Source of the DNA: Castellaniella sp.
GTDB taxonomy: Bacteria > Pseudomonadota > Gammaproteobacteria > Burkholderiales > Burkholderiaceae_B
Reading direction: 5' to 3'
Length of the DNA stretch: 64,000 nucleotides
NCBI RefSeq assembly: GCF_004321985.1
Contig: NZ_SCQN01000041.1
Span: 1-64,000 of the forward strand
The translations under genes were made by a program, and so were the position numbers. Under the pieces are notes generated by a model, which saw nothing but the letters and a program-made list of their open reading frames with translations, searched no databases and was not told where the DNA came from. Positions within the stretch are counted from its first letter, which is position 1. Every line of letters begins with the position of its first letter. Below are positions 53,680 through 62,667 of the stretch, piece after piece.

Positions 53680-54428
53680 TGTCGCCGCTGCGGGCGCCCA
53701 GCACCCTGCAGCGGCAACGCCCGCTGGCACCGGATGCGCCCGTTTGGCTGTTCGATCTGGACAATACGCTGCACGACGCCTCCCACCAGATCTTCCGCAT
53801 CATCGATCAGCGGATGGGGCAAGCGGTTGCCCAAGCACTGGGCCTGCCCGCCGATGAAGCCGACGCCCTGCGCCGCCGCTACTGGAAACGCTACGGCGCA
53901 ACGGCCATCGGGCTGGTGCGCCACCACGGCATCAACCTGCAGCGGTTCCTGGCCTCGTGCCACGACTTCGACGTCGGACCCCTGGTGCATGCCGAAAGAG
54001 GTCAGCTCAGCCGCCTGCGGCGCCTGCCAGGCACTCGCATCGTGCTCACGAATGCTCCCGCCCACTACGCCAGGCGCGTACTGGACGCGCTGGGCATCCT
54101 GCAGGAATTCGACGGGCTATGGGCCATCGACCACATGATGCCCATGGGGCTGCCCAGACCGAAACCGTCACTGGCCCTCATGCACCAGATCGTGGCGCGT
54201 CTGGGCGTACCGGCACGTCGCATCATCCTGGTCGAAGACACGCTGCGCAATCTGAAGGCCGCGCGCCAGGCCGGCATGCGCACGGTTTACCTGTACCATC
54301 CTGGCACACCCTTCGCCCATGAGCAGTACGGCCGGGACCAGTATGTGGATATGCGTATCAACCGCCTGAGTACCCTGCTCCTGCAGGCGGGCGCCGGGCA
54401 CATGCCGGGCAATCCGGATCGCGCCTGA
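53679..54428 (+). CDS. HAD-family hydrolase, pyrimidine 5'-nucleotidase type
   Basis: 249 residues. VWLFDLDNTLHDAS holds the nucleophile and acid Asp. RIVLTNAPAHYARRVLDALGI (motif II) and ILVEDTLRNLKAARQAGMRTVYL (motifs III/IV) complete the HAD core. The all-helical cap resembles the SDT1/YjjG nucleotidase subgroup. Its start overlaps the argB stop. Its last 71 bp overlap the convergent moeB/thiF-type gene. Confidence 0.85.
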   Translation: MSPLRAPSTLQRQRPLAPDAPVWLFDLDNTLHDASHQIFRIIDQRMGQAVAQALGLPADEADALRRRYWKRYGATAIGLVRHHGINLQRFLASCHDFDVGPLVHAERGQLSRLRRLPGTRIVLTNAPAHYARRVLDALGILQEFDGLWAIDHMMPMGLPRPKPSLALMHQIVARLGVPARRIILVEDTLRNLKAARQAGMRTVYLYHPGTPFAHEQYGRDQYVDMRINRLSTLLLQAGAGHMPGNPDRA

Positions 54429-55152
54429 AACGCACGGTATGCCACTGCATCTGCAGGGCATCCACCGACAGCAGGCGCCCGACCAGCGGCGTGCCAACTC
54501 CGGCGATCAGCTTGATGGCCTCAGTGGCCTGAACGCTACCCACCATCCCGAGCAGCGGCCCCAGGACCCCCGTGGTCGCACAGCGCGCCTCGGAAACCGG
54601 ATCCGACTCGGGAAACAGGCAGTGGTAGCAGGGCGATGCCGGATCCCGCAGATCATAGACGCTCACCTGGCCGGCGAACCGGATGGCAGCGCCTGACACC
54701 AGCGGTCTGGCCGTTGCGATGCAGGCGCGGTTGATCGCGTGGCGGGTCGCGAAATTATCGCTGCAGTCCAGCACCAGATCGACCTGCCCGGCCAATTCCA
54801 CCAGACGCGCATCATCCAGGCGCTCGACCCGCGCATCCACGCGGACGTCGGGATTCAGAGCAGCCAGGGCATCGCGGCCCGATTCAGCCTTGGGACGGCC
54901 CAGGCCGCTCATGGTGTGGAGGATCTGCCGCTGCAGGTTGCTGAGCTCGACCACATCATCATCGGCCAAAACGATACGCCCCACGCCCGCTGCCGCCAGA
55001 TACAGCGCCACCGGTGACCCCAGACCCCCGGCGCCGACGATCAGCACGCGGGCCGCGAGCAAGCGTTCCTGCCCCTCGATGCCCAGCTCATCCAACAGGA
55101 TATGCCGGGCATAACGCATCAGCCGCGCGTCATCCAGGGGCAACGCCACCAT
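54358..55152 (-). CDS. moeB: ThiF/MoeB/HesA-family adenylyltransferase
   Basis: 264 residues. Activates the C-terminus of a ubiquitin-like sulfur carrier (MoaD or ThiS). RYARHILLDELGIEGQERL, then GAGGLGSPVALYLAAAGVG (nucleotide site), DDDVVELSNLQRQILH, LDCSDNFATRHAIN and the zinc Cys pairs CYHC and CPAC are present. Whether it serves molybdopterin or thiamine cannot be told from sequence alone. It lies 3 bp after ctpA. Confidence 0.88.
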   Translation of the reverse strand: MVALPLDDARLMRYARHILLDELGIEGQERLLAARVLIVGAGGLGSPVALYLAAAGVGRIVLADDDVVELSNLQRQILHTMSGLGRPKAESGRDALAALNPDVRVDARVERLDDARLVELAGQVDLVLDCSDNFATRHAINRACIATARPLVSGAAIRFAGQVSVYDLRDPASPCYHCLFPESDPVSEARCATTGVLGPLLGMVGSVQATEAIKLIAGVGTPLVGRLLSVDALQMQWHTVRFRRDPDCPACARRPPAGAGYSGG

Positions 55153-55155
55153 GGA

Positions 55156-56658
55156 TCACTGCACCCGAATGATGCCGTTTGGCGTGACCCGATAATGCTC
55201 GGCCTGGTCAGTCTCCTGGTCTAGCGTTTTTTTTTCAGCCGAAGGTGCCTGCGGCGTCTTCGCTTTTGCCGCTTCGGACTCAGCGGCCTTGGCCTTTTCC
55301 TGGCGGACCAGCGCCGCGTCGGACTTCAGGACGGGACGGCCCAGCAAGGCATTGACGCCCTGCTGCAACTGCCAGTCGTCTGCGCCGCCAAACTGGAACA
55401 TCTTGATTTCGCCCTTGATGAAGTCGTCCTCCTGGCCGGTCGATTTCTGGGCGGCCGCCTGATTCTCGAGGTGATGCTGCAGATCGACCTCGCGCTCCAT
55501 GTGGAACAGATTGCCGGCGGCGCTGTCGTCCACCACCCGGTCCGGCACAACCCCGGTATTCTGGATGGAGCGGCCGCTGGGGGTGTAGTAACGGGCGGTG
55601 GTGAGCTTGATCCCGGTATCCTTGGTCAGCTGCAGCACGGACTGAACGGAGCCCTTGCCAAACGTCCGGTTGCCGATGATCTGGGCACGCTTGTAGTCCT
55701 GCAAGGCGCCCGCCACGATTTCGGAGGCCGAGGCCGACCCCACGTTCACCAGCACCACCATGGGCACGGTACGCGTCCAGTTCGGCAGCTCAGTGCCGAT
55801 TTCCTGGTCATGCGAACGATCCAGCGGCCGCGCATAGAACTCTTCGTTGGACGACGGGATGCGGCCCTTGGTCGAGACCACGAGCTTGCCCGGATCGATG
55901 AAGGCGGACACCACGCCAATGGCGCCGTCCAGCAGCCCGCCCGGGTCGTTGCGCAAATCCAGGACCAGGCCCTTCGGGGTCGATTTCTTCCCGAACGAGG
56001 CCAGCATGCTGACCAGATCGGCCGTGGTACGGTCCTGGAACTGGCTGATGCGGACGTAGGCGATGCCATCGGACAGCATCTTGCCGCGCACGCTCTTGGT
56101 CTTGATCATCTCGCGCACGATGCGGAACTTCAGCGGCTTGGTGCTGCCGGCACGCTCGATCGTCAGGGTGATCGCGGTGCCCGGCTGGCCACGCATCTTC
56201 TTGACGGCGTCGTTCAGGGTCATGCCCTTGGTGGGCTCGCCGTTGATCTGGGTGATGATGTCACCCGTCAGGATCCCGGCACGGGCAGCAGGAGTGTCCT
56301 CGATGGGCGCGATGACCTTGGGCATGCCGTCCTGGGTGCCGATTTCGATCCCCAGGCCGCCAAAACCGCCCCGCGTGATGTCCTGCATCTGCTTGTAGGC
56401 TTCGTCGTCCAGATACATGGAGTGGGGATCCAGATCGGCGAACAAGCCCTTGATCGCATCATCGATCAGGACCTTGTCTGGCATGGGCTGGACATAGCTG
56501 GACTTGATGGCGCCGTAGACGTTGGCAAACTGCTGCAGGGCCTTCAGCGGCAGGGGTTCGCCCTTCTGGGCAGCCGCCGAAATCCCCAGGCTGACCAGGA
56601 TGCCCCCCAGAAAGCCCACCAATATCCAGACCAATGAACGATTGTTTCGGGTGCCCAT
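55156..56658 (-). CDS. ctpA: C-terminal processing protease CtpA (S41 family)
   Basis: 500 residues. N-terminal membrane anchor (about 8-28), a PDZ domain (about 90-180; GGFGGLGIEIGTQDG), and the S41 catalytic core with Ser in NVGSASASEIVAGALQD and Lys in GNRTFGKGSVQ. The charged Ala/Lys-rich C-terminal tail is typical of proteobacterial CtpA. Such proteases degrade peptidoglycan hydrolases with a partner lipoprotein. It stands 140 bp downstream of envC; a small GCCCG/CGGGC hairpin lies in that gap, and its function is unclear. Confidence 0.93.
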   Translation of the reverse strand: MGTRNNRSLVWILVGFLGGILVSLGISAAAQKGEPLPLKALQQFANVYGAIKSSYVQPMPDKVLIDDAIKGLFADLDPHSMYLDDEAYKQMQDITRGGFGGLGIEIGTQDGMPKVIAPIEDTPAARAGILTGDIITQINGEPTKGMTLNDAVKKMRGQPGTAITLTIERAGSTKPLKFRIVREMIKTKSVRGKMLSDGIAYVRISQFQDRTTADLVSMLASFGKKSTPKGLVLDLRNDPGGLLDGAIGVVSAFIDPGKLVVSTKGRIPSSNEEFYARPLDRSHDQEIGTELPNWTRTVPMVVLVNVGSASASEIVAGALQDYKRAQIIGNRTFGKGSVQSVLQLTKDTGIKLTTARYYTPSGRSIQNTGVVPDRVVDDSAAGNLFHMEREVDLQHHLENQAAAQKSTGQEDDFIKGEIKMFQFGGADDWQLQQGVNALLGRPVLKSDAALVRQEKAKAAESEAAKAKTPQAPSAEKKTLDQETDQAEHYRVTPNGIIRVQ

Positions 56659-56798
56659 GCACGTTCCTAAGCGTTACACCAATGATAGCCCGTCGCGGGC
56701 ATGCAATCCGCACGCCCATGCGACGAACGGTACATAGTAACCAAATTGAGGCGATCCCTTAAGGCCAGGCGCCCGGATTGGTATCAATTTCACCGCTT

Positions 56799-58208
56799 TC
56801 AGGGCCGCAGCCATATTTCAGGATTGATGGGCGCCCCCTGGTGGCGCAGCTCGAAGTACAGGCCCGGCTCCACCTGCCCCCCCGTGGCGCCCACGCGCGC
56901 CACCACGTCGCCCTGGGCCACCACATCGCCGACCTGCTTGAGCAGCGCCTGGTTGTAGGCATAGATACTGAGGTATTGCTGACCATGATCGATGATGAGG
57001 ATATTGCCAAATCCGCTCAGCCAATGGGCGTATACCACGCGGCCGGCCGCCACCGCGCGCACCGGCGTCCCGGCAGGCGCCCGCAGCACAATGCCGCGCC
57101 AGACGCCACCTTCGGGCCGCTGGGTCCCGAATCGCCCCTGGATGTCTCCGGCCACCGGACGCGGCAGGCCCTTCTTCAGCCCCGGGAAGCCACCTGGCGG
57201 CACCGCGCGCGGCGGAGTGCTGCCGGCTTCGGGGACTTTGCCTTCGGGAGTCGTACCTGATTCGGACTTCGAGGGGTGCTCCGGAGCCTGGGTGGGCGCC
57301 GCTTGGGCGGGCGGGTTTTCGGCCTGTCCTTTGGCCCGCGCGCGCTCCGCCTGCTCACGAATCCGGCGGGCTTCCTCGGCCGCCTGAGCACGCTGCTGCC
57401 GCGCACGCCTGGCCTGCTCGGCACGCTCGCGAGCCTTGCGCTCAGCCTCGGCCTTCAACGCGGCCTTGCGGCGCGCCTCGGCCTGGGCAATCTCGGCGTC
57501 GAGCCCCTGGATCAGAGTCCCCAGCCGGGCATCGCGTTCATGCAAGGACTTCGCCTGCTGGGTTTCCCCCTGCAGTTTGGATTGCACCTCGGCCAGAGCC
57601 TTTCGATGTGCGTCCTGCTGGGCCTGCAGGTCCTTCTTCTCGGCCTGGCGATCTGCCACCAGCCCCGCCAGTTCCTTCTGCTGCGCATTGGTCTGCCGAT
57701 GCAGGGAGTCGAGCTTGTCCAGCGTCTGCTTCAAGTCGCCAAGCGCCTGCGTGCGGGCGCGTGCCACGTACGACAGGTAAGCCAGTTCCCGGCCGATCGC
57801 CTGAGGGTCGCGGCCGGACAATAAAGCCGCCCACGGCGACAGCCCGCTGGCGTATTGCGCCCGCAATTGGTCGGCCAGCGCCTTTTGCTGGTGCTGCAGC
57901 TCCACTGTCTGCTGCGTCTCTGCCGCCTTGAGCTGCTTCAGGCTGGCCTGCAGCGCATCATTGCGCTGCTGCAAATCGTTCAGCCGGCGCGTGATGTCGG
58001 AAATCGACTGCTCGGATGCCTGCAGTGCAGCAGTCGCATCCGCCTTGTCCGACTCGGTCGCCTCGATGCGCTTCTGCAGCGCGTCGATCTGGCCACGCAA
58101 CGCGGTCCGGTCCTGCTGCGCATGCTCCTGGCGGGACTGCAGGGACGGTTCTGCCTGGGCCATCACCCCAATCAGGCACAGCGCAAGGCCCAGGCCGGTA
58201 CACCGCAT
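56799..58208 (-). CDS. envC: Murein hydrolase activator EnvC
   Basis: 469 residues. Signal peptide (about 1-19), a long coiled coil (about 20-300, Gln/Ala/Arg-rich), a Pro-rich linker and a C-terminal LytM/M23-like domain (GVWRGIVLRAPAGTPVRAVAAGRVVYAHWLSGFGNILIIDHG). The metal-binding residues of active M23 peptidases are not conserved, as in E. coli EnvC, which activates amidases AmiA and AmiB at the septum instead of cutting itself. It starts 2 bp after gpmA and precedes ctpA. Confidence 0.92.
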   Translation of the reverse strand: MRCTGLGLALCLIGVMAQAEPSLQSRQEHAQQDRTALRGQIDALQKRIEATESDKADATAALQASEQSISDITRRLNDLQQRNDALQASLKQLKAAETQQTVELQHQQKALADQLRAQYASGLSPWAALLSGRDPQAIGRELAYLSYVARARTQALGDLKQTLDKLDSLHRQTNAQQKELAGLVADRQAEKKDLQAQQDAHRKALAEVQSKLQGETQQAKSLHERDARLGTLIQGLDAEIAQAEARRKAALKAEAERKARERAEQARRARQQRAQAAEEARRIREQAERARAKGQAENPPAQAAPTQAPEHPSKSESGTTPEGKVPEAGSTPPRAVPPGGFPGLKKGLPRPVAGDIQGRFGTQRPEGGVWRGIVLRAPAGTPVRAVAAGRVVYAHWLSGFGNILIIDHGQQYLSIYAYNQALLKQVGDVVAQGDVVARVGATGGQVEPGLYFELRHQGAPINPEIWLRP

Positions 58209-58210
58209 GA

Positions 58211-58963
58211 TCAGGTCCGTGCCGCCTTGCCCTGATTGGCGACAGCTTGCATCGCCGCCTGGATCTGCTCAGGATCCCCCAGATAATAGTGGCGCAGCGG
58301 CCGCAACCCGTCGTCCAGCTCGTACACCAGCGGCTGGCCGGTCGGGATGTTCAGCCCCACGATTTCGTCATCCGAGATGCCGTCCATGTGCTTGATGAGG
58401 GCTCTGAGGCTATTGCCGTGCGCCGAGACCAGCACCCGCCGGCCAGACCGGATGGCTGGCGCGATCGAATCATTCCAGAACGGTACCACCCGGGACACCG
58501 TATCCCGAAGGCATTCCGTGGCCGGGAGCTGGTCGGCAGGCACCCGATGGTAGCGCACGTCGAACCGGGGATGACGGGGGTCGTCCGGCGACAGCGGGTC
58601 CGGCGCAATGGCATAGGCTCGGCGCCACTGCAGGACCTGGGCCTCGCCATACTTTGCGGCCGTCTCGGCCTTGTTCAGCCCCTGGAGGGCACCGTAATGC
58701 CGCTCGTTCAGCCGCCAGCTCAGGCCGACCGGGGTGTACATCGCATCCATGGCATCCAGCGCGATCCACAAGGTCCGGATCGCGCGCTTGAGTACCGACG
58801 AAAAGGCGAGGTCGAACGCGTAGCCATGGTTGTGCAGCAGTTCTCCCGCCTGACGCGCCTGGGCCCGTCCCGTTTCGGTCAGATCCACGTCCGTCCAGCC
58901 CGTGAAACGATTTTCGAGGTTCCACTGGCTTTCGCCATGGCGCATGAGTACCAGTTTGTGCAT
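58211..58963 (-). CDS. gpmA: 2,3-bisphosphoglycerate-dependent phosphoglycerate mutase
   Basis: Interconverts 3- and 2-phosphoglycerate in glycolysis. 250 residues. The phospho-His9 is in [29 protein letters not shown] and [13 protein letters not shown] complete the active site. The start at 58963 matches family N-termini; a longer upstream frame was rejected. It is divergent from the rhodanese gene. Confidence 0.94.
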   Translation of the reverse strand: MHKLVLMRHGESQWNLENRFTGWTDVDLTETGRAQARQAGELLHNHGYAFDLAFSSVLKRAIRTLWIALDAMDAMYTPVGLSWRLNERHYGALQGLNKAETAAKYGEAQVLQWRRAYAIAPDPLSPDDPRHPRFDVRYHRVPADQLPATECLRDTVSRVVPFWNDSIAPAIRSGRRVLVSAHGNSLRALIKHMDGISDDEIVGLNIPTGQPLVYELDDGLRPLRHYYLGDPEQIQAAMQAVANQGKAART

Positions 58964-59002
58964 GATGAGCGGGCCCGCAAAGTCCAAAATTGCCGTCCAT
59001 TT

Positions 59003-59008
59003 TATAAT
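59003..59008 (+). promoter_or_regulatory. Possible -10 box upstream of the rhodanese-grxC-secB-gpsA run
   Basis: A perfect TATAAT, 46 bases before the GTG start, in an AT-rich patch of the 91-bp gpmA/rhodanese divergent region. No good -35 hexamer lies at the right distance. Confidence 0.35.
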
Positions 59009-59054
59009 CCCTGCGCCAACAAATTTTTCCGAACGTCCCTCTACAGGAACCAAC

Positions 59055-59465
59055 GTGGATTTCTTACTCAGCCCGAACAACATCTGGATCTTGCTGATCG
59101 CCCTGGTTTCGGGCGCCATGCTTGCCTGGCCCAGCCTGACCCGGGGTCGCTCGGGGTCGCTCGTCACGCTGGCCGAAGCCATCCAGCTCGTCAACCGCGA
59201 AAACGGGCTGTTCGTGGACGTACGTCCAGCCGAACAGTTCAAGACGGGTAGTATCCCGCAGGCGCGCAACATCCCGCACGACACGCTGGAAGCACACATC
59301 GGCAGCCTTCCCAAGGAAAAGCCCATCGTGCTGTTCGATGCACGGGGCCGTGACAGCACCAAGGTGGCCGCCGCGCTGCGCAAGCAGGGCTTCGACCGCG
59401 TATCCTGTCTCGAGGGCGGCCTGGCGGCCTGGACCGAAGGCGGCATGCCCGTGAAGAAAACCTGA
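59055..59465 (+). CDS. Membrane-anchored rhodanese-like protein (YibN-type), catalytic Cys replaced
   Basis: 136 residues starting at GTG (AGGA six bases upstream). One N-terminal membrane segment (about 8-26), then a rhodanese domain ([27 protein letters not shown]). Where active rhodaneses have the catalytic Cys loop (CxxGxRS), this protein reads FDARGRDS, with Asp in the Cys position. It is therefore probably not a sulfurtransferase. The yibN-grxC-secB-gpsA order is widely conserved in proteobacteria. Confidence 0.86.
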   Translation: MDFLLSPNNIWILLIALVSGAMLAWPSLTRGRSGSLVTLAEAIQLVNRENGLFVDVRPAEQFKTGSIPQARNIPHDTLEAHIGSLPKEKPIVLFDARGRDSTKVAAALRKQGFDRVSCLEGGLAAWTEGGMPVKKT

Positions 59466-59475
59466 CAGAGATCCC

Positions 59476-59733
59476 ATGGCCGAAGTCACCATGTACTGCA
59501 CCTCCGTGTGCCCCTATTGCACCCGTGCCGAAATGCTGCTGAAGCAGCGCGGCGTGGCGAACATTTACAAGATTTTCGTGGACCGCGACCCCGCCCAGCG
59601 TACCGCCATGATGGCACGCACGGGGCGGCGCACGGTACCACAGGTTTACATCGATGAACGCCACATCGGCGGTTACGATGATCTCTCGGCGCTGGATCGT
59701 GCGGGCGGCCTGTCGCCGCTGCTGCAAGCCTGA
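59476..59733 (+). CDS. grxC: Glutaredoxin 3
   Basis: 85 residues. The redox motif CPYC is at 12-15, followed by [18 protein letters not shown] with the glutathione-binding cis-Pro and GG. It reduces disulfides using glutathione. It lies 10 bp after the rhodanese gene and 30 bp before secB. Confidence 0.94.
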   Translation: MAEVTMYCTSVCPYCTRAEMLLKQRGVANIYKIFVDRDPAQRTAMMARTGRRTVPQVYIDERHIGGYDDLSALDRAGGLSPLLQA

Positions 59734-59763
59734 GCCCATCCTCACCCTCCCCCTGGAACTCCC

Positions 59764-60276
59764 ATGTCTGAAGAAAACGAAACCCAGAACGAGAACGGCC
59801 AGGCCGCCAGCTTTGGCCTGCAACGCACCTACGTCAAGGATCTCTCGGTCGAGTTGCCCAACGCACCGGCCATCTTCCTGGAGCAAAAAGGCCCCACAGT
59901 CGAGGTCTCCATCCAGGTCGGCGGCCAGCAACTGGCCGAAAGCGTCTACGAATCGGTGGTCACGGCCACGGTGACCACCCGCATCGACGACAAGGTCCTG
60001 TACCTGATTGAACTCAGCCAGGCCGGCATCTTCGAAGCCAGCAACATCCCCGCCGAACAGATGGACCCGCTGCTGGGGATCGTCTGCCCGACCATGCTGT
60101 ATCCGTACCTGCGCGCCAACGTCGCCGACGCCATCACGCGCACGTCCCTGCCACCGCTGCACCTGAACGAAATGAACTTCCAGGCCCTGTACGAACAGCG
60201 CCAGGCGCAACAATCCGGCCAGGAACCGGCTGGAAACGACTCGGGCCTGATCCTGCCGCCCGGCGCACGCAACTAG
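59764..60276 (+). CDS. secB: Protein-export chaperone SecB
   Basis: 170 residues. [39 protein letters not shown]-like [10 protein letters not shown] and [19 protein letters not shown] are the conserved SecB blocks. A homotetramer that holds outer-membrane and periplasmic preproteins unfolded for SecA. The acidic Asn/Glu-rich N-terminus is normal. Confidence 0.95.
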   Translation: MSEENETQNENGQAASFGLQRTYVKDLSVELPNAPAIFLEQKGPTVEVSIQVGGQQLAESVYESVVTATVTTRIDDKVLYLIELSQAGIFEASNIPAEQMDPLLGIVCPTMLYPYLRANVADAITRTSLPPLHLNEMNFQALYEQRQAQQSGQEPAGNDSGLILPPGARN

Positions 60277-60283
60277 GCCGGCC

Positions 60284-61315
60284 GTGTCGCCAGTACGGCT
60301 GGCCGTCCTCGGCGCCGGGACCTGGGGCACCGCCCTGGCGGCCCTCGCCTGCCGGCGCGCTGAAACCCTGATATGGGCGCGCGATGCCGCCGTCGCCATG
60401 GATATCCGTCAGAACCACCGCAACCCAGGGTATCTGCCGGATATCCTGCTGCCGGACACACTCACCGCCACCAGCGACCTGTCAGCCGCCCTGGACCATG
60501 TGATGTTGGGCCCCCGCCAAGCGGGCCGGCTGCTGGTGCTGGGGGTCCCTATGGCTGGTCTGTCCGACCTCTGCCAGAAGCTGTCGGACCTGCTGCCCGA
60601 CGAGGCGCCTGACCTGCACATCCTGTGGACCTGCAAGGGGATCAGCGCCGACACCCTGCAATGGCCCCACGAGATCGCAACACATTTCCTGCCCCGGCAA
60701 CCCTGGCTCCATATCGGGGCACTGTCGGGCCCCTCATTCGCCCACGAAGTCGCGCTGGGGCTACCGGTCGCACTGACGGTGGCCAGCGCCAGCACCGAGA
60801 CAGGCCGCGTGGCACAGTCGGCCTACCACGGCACACAGGCCAGAATCTACACGACGCGCGACATCCTGGGCGTAGAAGTCGGCGGCGCGCTGAAGAACGT
60901 GATGGCCATCGCATGCGGCATCAGCGACGGGCTGTCGCTGGGGAATAACGCCCGGGCGGCGCTGATCACACGGGGCCTGGCCGAGATCCAGCGTCTGGGG
61001 GTGGCGCTGGGCGGTCAGGCCGACACGTTCACGGGGCTGACGGGATTGGGAGACCTGGTGCTGACGGCAACGGGAGATCTGTCGCGCAACCGCCAGGTGG
61101 GTCTGGCGATCGCCAGAGGCGAATCACTGGCAACCATTCTCGCCAGAGGGATGACTGCCGAAGGCGTGCATTGCGCGCGGGCCGCCCTCGCACTGGGCAT
61201 CCGGCATGGTCTGGACCTGCCCATCACCGCCGCCGTCTGCGCGGTGCTCTTCGAGGGCATGGCCCCCAGACAGGCCGTCGCATCACTGCTGGCACGGGAA
61301 CCCCGCGCTGAATGA
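60284..61315 (+). CDS. gpsA: Glycerol-3-phosphate dehydrogenase (NAD(P)+)
   Basis: Makes sn-glycerol 3-phosphate for phospholipid synthesis. 343 residues from a GTG start 7 bp after secB. The Rossmann motif LGAGTWGTALA, the catalytic Lys in GVEVGGALKNVMAIA and the late GLTGLGDLVLTATGDLSRNR are typical. No strong ribosome site is seen, so coupling to secB is likely. Confidence 0.94.
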   Translation: MSPVRLAVLGAGTWGTALAALACRRAETLIWARDAAVAMDIRQNHRNPGYLPDILLPDTLTATSDLSAALDHVMLGPRQAGRLLVLGVPMAGLSDLCQKLSDLLPDEAPDLHILWTCKGISADTLQWPHEIATHFLPRQPWLHIGALSGPSFAHEVALGLPVALTVASASTETGRVAQSAYHGTQARIYTTRDILGVEVGGALKNVMAIACGISDGLSLGNNARAALITRGLAEIQRLGVALGGQADTFTGLTGLGDLVLTATGDLSRNRQVGLAIARGESLATILARGMTAEGVHCARAALALGIRHGLDLPITAAVCAVLFEGMAPRQAVASLLAREPRAE

Positions 61316-61333
61316 CCGTCTGACGGAGCCCCG

Positions 61334-61804
61334 TCAGACACCACCCGCATATTCCGCCTGCCGCCAAGCCTCGAACACCGTTACGGCCACGGCATTGGAC
61401 AGATTCAGGCTGCGCTGCAGAGGCTGCATGGGCAGGCGGATGCGCTGGCCGATCGGGAACAGTTCAAGTTGCGCCTGAGACAGCCCGGCCGTCTCCCGGC
61501 CGAATACGAACACGTCACCCGGCTTGAACGAATGGCCGCCGATCAGTGATGAACCCCGCGTGGTCAGCGCAAACCGCCGCGCCGGATCACCGCCGATGGC
61601 GCCCAGCGCCTGTTCCAGGCCGTCATGCACTTGCATGTGGGCCCATTCGTGATAATCCAGCCCCGCGCGGCGCATTTTGGCGTCGTCCAGCGGAAAGCCC
61701 AGCGGGCGCACCAGATGCAGGAAAGTGCCGGTATTGGCCGACAGGCGAATGACGTTGCCCGTGTTGGGCGGAATCTCGGGCTCGACCAGGACGATATGGA
61801 ACAT
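61334..61804 (-). CDS. trmL: tRNA (cytidine(34)-2'-O)-methyltransferase TrmL
   Basis: 156 residues, a minimal SPOUT enzyme. MFHIVLVEPEIPPNTGNVIRLSANTG, then FVFGRETAGL and RLPMQPLQRSLNLSNAVAV form the trefoil-knot AdoMet site. It methylates the wobble base of leucine tRNAs. It converges on gpsA across 18 bp and follows comF by 8 bp. Confidence 0.94.
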   Translation of the reverse strand: MFHIVLVEPEIPPNTGNVIRLSANTGTFLHLVRPLGFPLDDAKMRRAGLDYHEWAHMQVHDGLEQALGAIGGDPARRFALTTRGSSLIGGHSFKPGDVFVFGRETAGLSQAQLELFPIGQRIRLPMQPLQRSLNLSNAVAVTVFEAWRQAEYAGGV

Positions 61805-61812
61805 GGATTTTT

Positions 61813-62592
61813 TCAGGCACCCCCCGGCAGGTCCGGGCGACCCATTGTAGAACCCGCCGCAGGACTGGCCCGGGCGGTCCTTGCCAGCACCCAGCCGCTC
61901 ACTCGCGCCGCGCCCGCCGCCTTCAAGACCGAGGCGACCGCCTGCAGAGTGGAGCCCGTGGTCAATACATCATCGACCACAACGACATGCCGACCGCTCA
62001 AGTCCATCGTCAAACCCCGAATGCGCTCGCAGGCGTAGGCCCCCTGGGGCGCCTGCAGACGCTCGGCACGCTTCAGCGTACTTTGCTTGGGGCCCTCGTG
62101 GGTTCGGTACAACAGATCCAGCCGGTACGGCAGACGCAGGCGCTGCGACAGGATACGCGCGATTTCTGCCGGAGGGCTGAAGCCGCGCTGGCGCAGCGAA
62201 TCGCGCCGCGCGGGCACCGGCACCACCCAGTCGACCGACGGCCCACTCAAGACGTCATCCCGCACGACGCCGGCCAGCCGGTCCGCCAGCACCCCAGCCA
62301 ACGCCAAACGCCCAGTGAGCTTGAAGTCCTTCACCAGGCGTTCGCCCAGCCCATGATAATCAAAGGCCGCCACCACCCGGTCAAATGCCGGTGCCCGGCC
62401 CAGGCAATCCGGGCACCGGCCCGCCTCCAGCGGATGCGCACACACCGTGCAGCGGGCACCGCCGATCCTGGTCCGCAGCAGATCCACCAGGCATTCCGGA
62501 CACAGCCCCTGTCCGGGGACCCGCCGGTCACAACCGGGACATTCCGCCGGAATCCAGTTCCGCCATTCGCGCCACGCCCGCAGATCCAGCAT
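61813..62592 (-). CDS. comF: ComF-family phosphoribosyltransferase-like protein
   Basis: 259 residues. An N-terminal double zinc finger (CPGC/CPEC and CTVC/CPDC, about 19-64) and a type I phosphoribosyltransferase domain with VPARRDSLRQRGFSPPAEIA and the PRPP loop HVVVVDDVLTTGSTLQ. ComF helps natural transformation in some bacteria; its biochemical role is unsettled. It is divergent from bioC across 75 bp. Confidence 0.9.
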   Translation of the reverse strand: MLDLRAWREWRNWIPAECPGCDRRVPGQGLCPECLVDLLRTRIGGARCTVCAHPLEAGRCPDCLGRAPAFDRVVAAFDYHGLGERLVKDFKLTGRLALAGVLADRLAGVVRDDVLSGPSVDWVVPVPARRDSLRQRGFSPPAEIARILSQRLRLPYRLDLLYRTHEGPKQSTLKRAERLQAPQGAYACERIRGLTMDLSGRHVVVVDDVLTTGSTLQAVASVLKAAGAARVSGWVLARTARASPAAGSTMGRPDLPGGA

Positions 62593-62667
62593 AATGTCAT
62601 CTCACCCGCCGTTCAGACGCCCATCTCAACACAGATCGCACGCCTGCGGCACAGGCCTTGATCCCTT

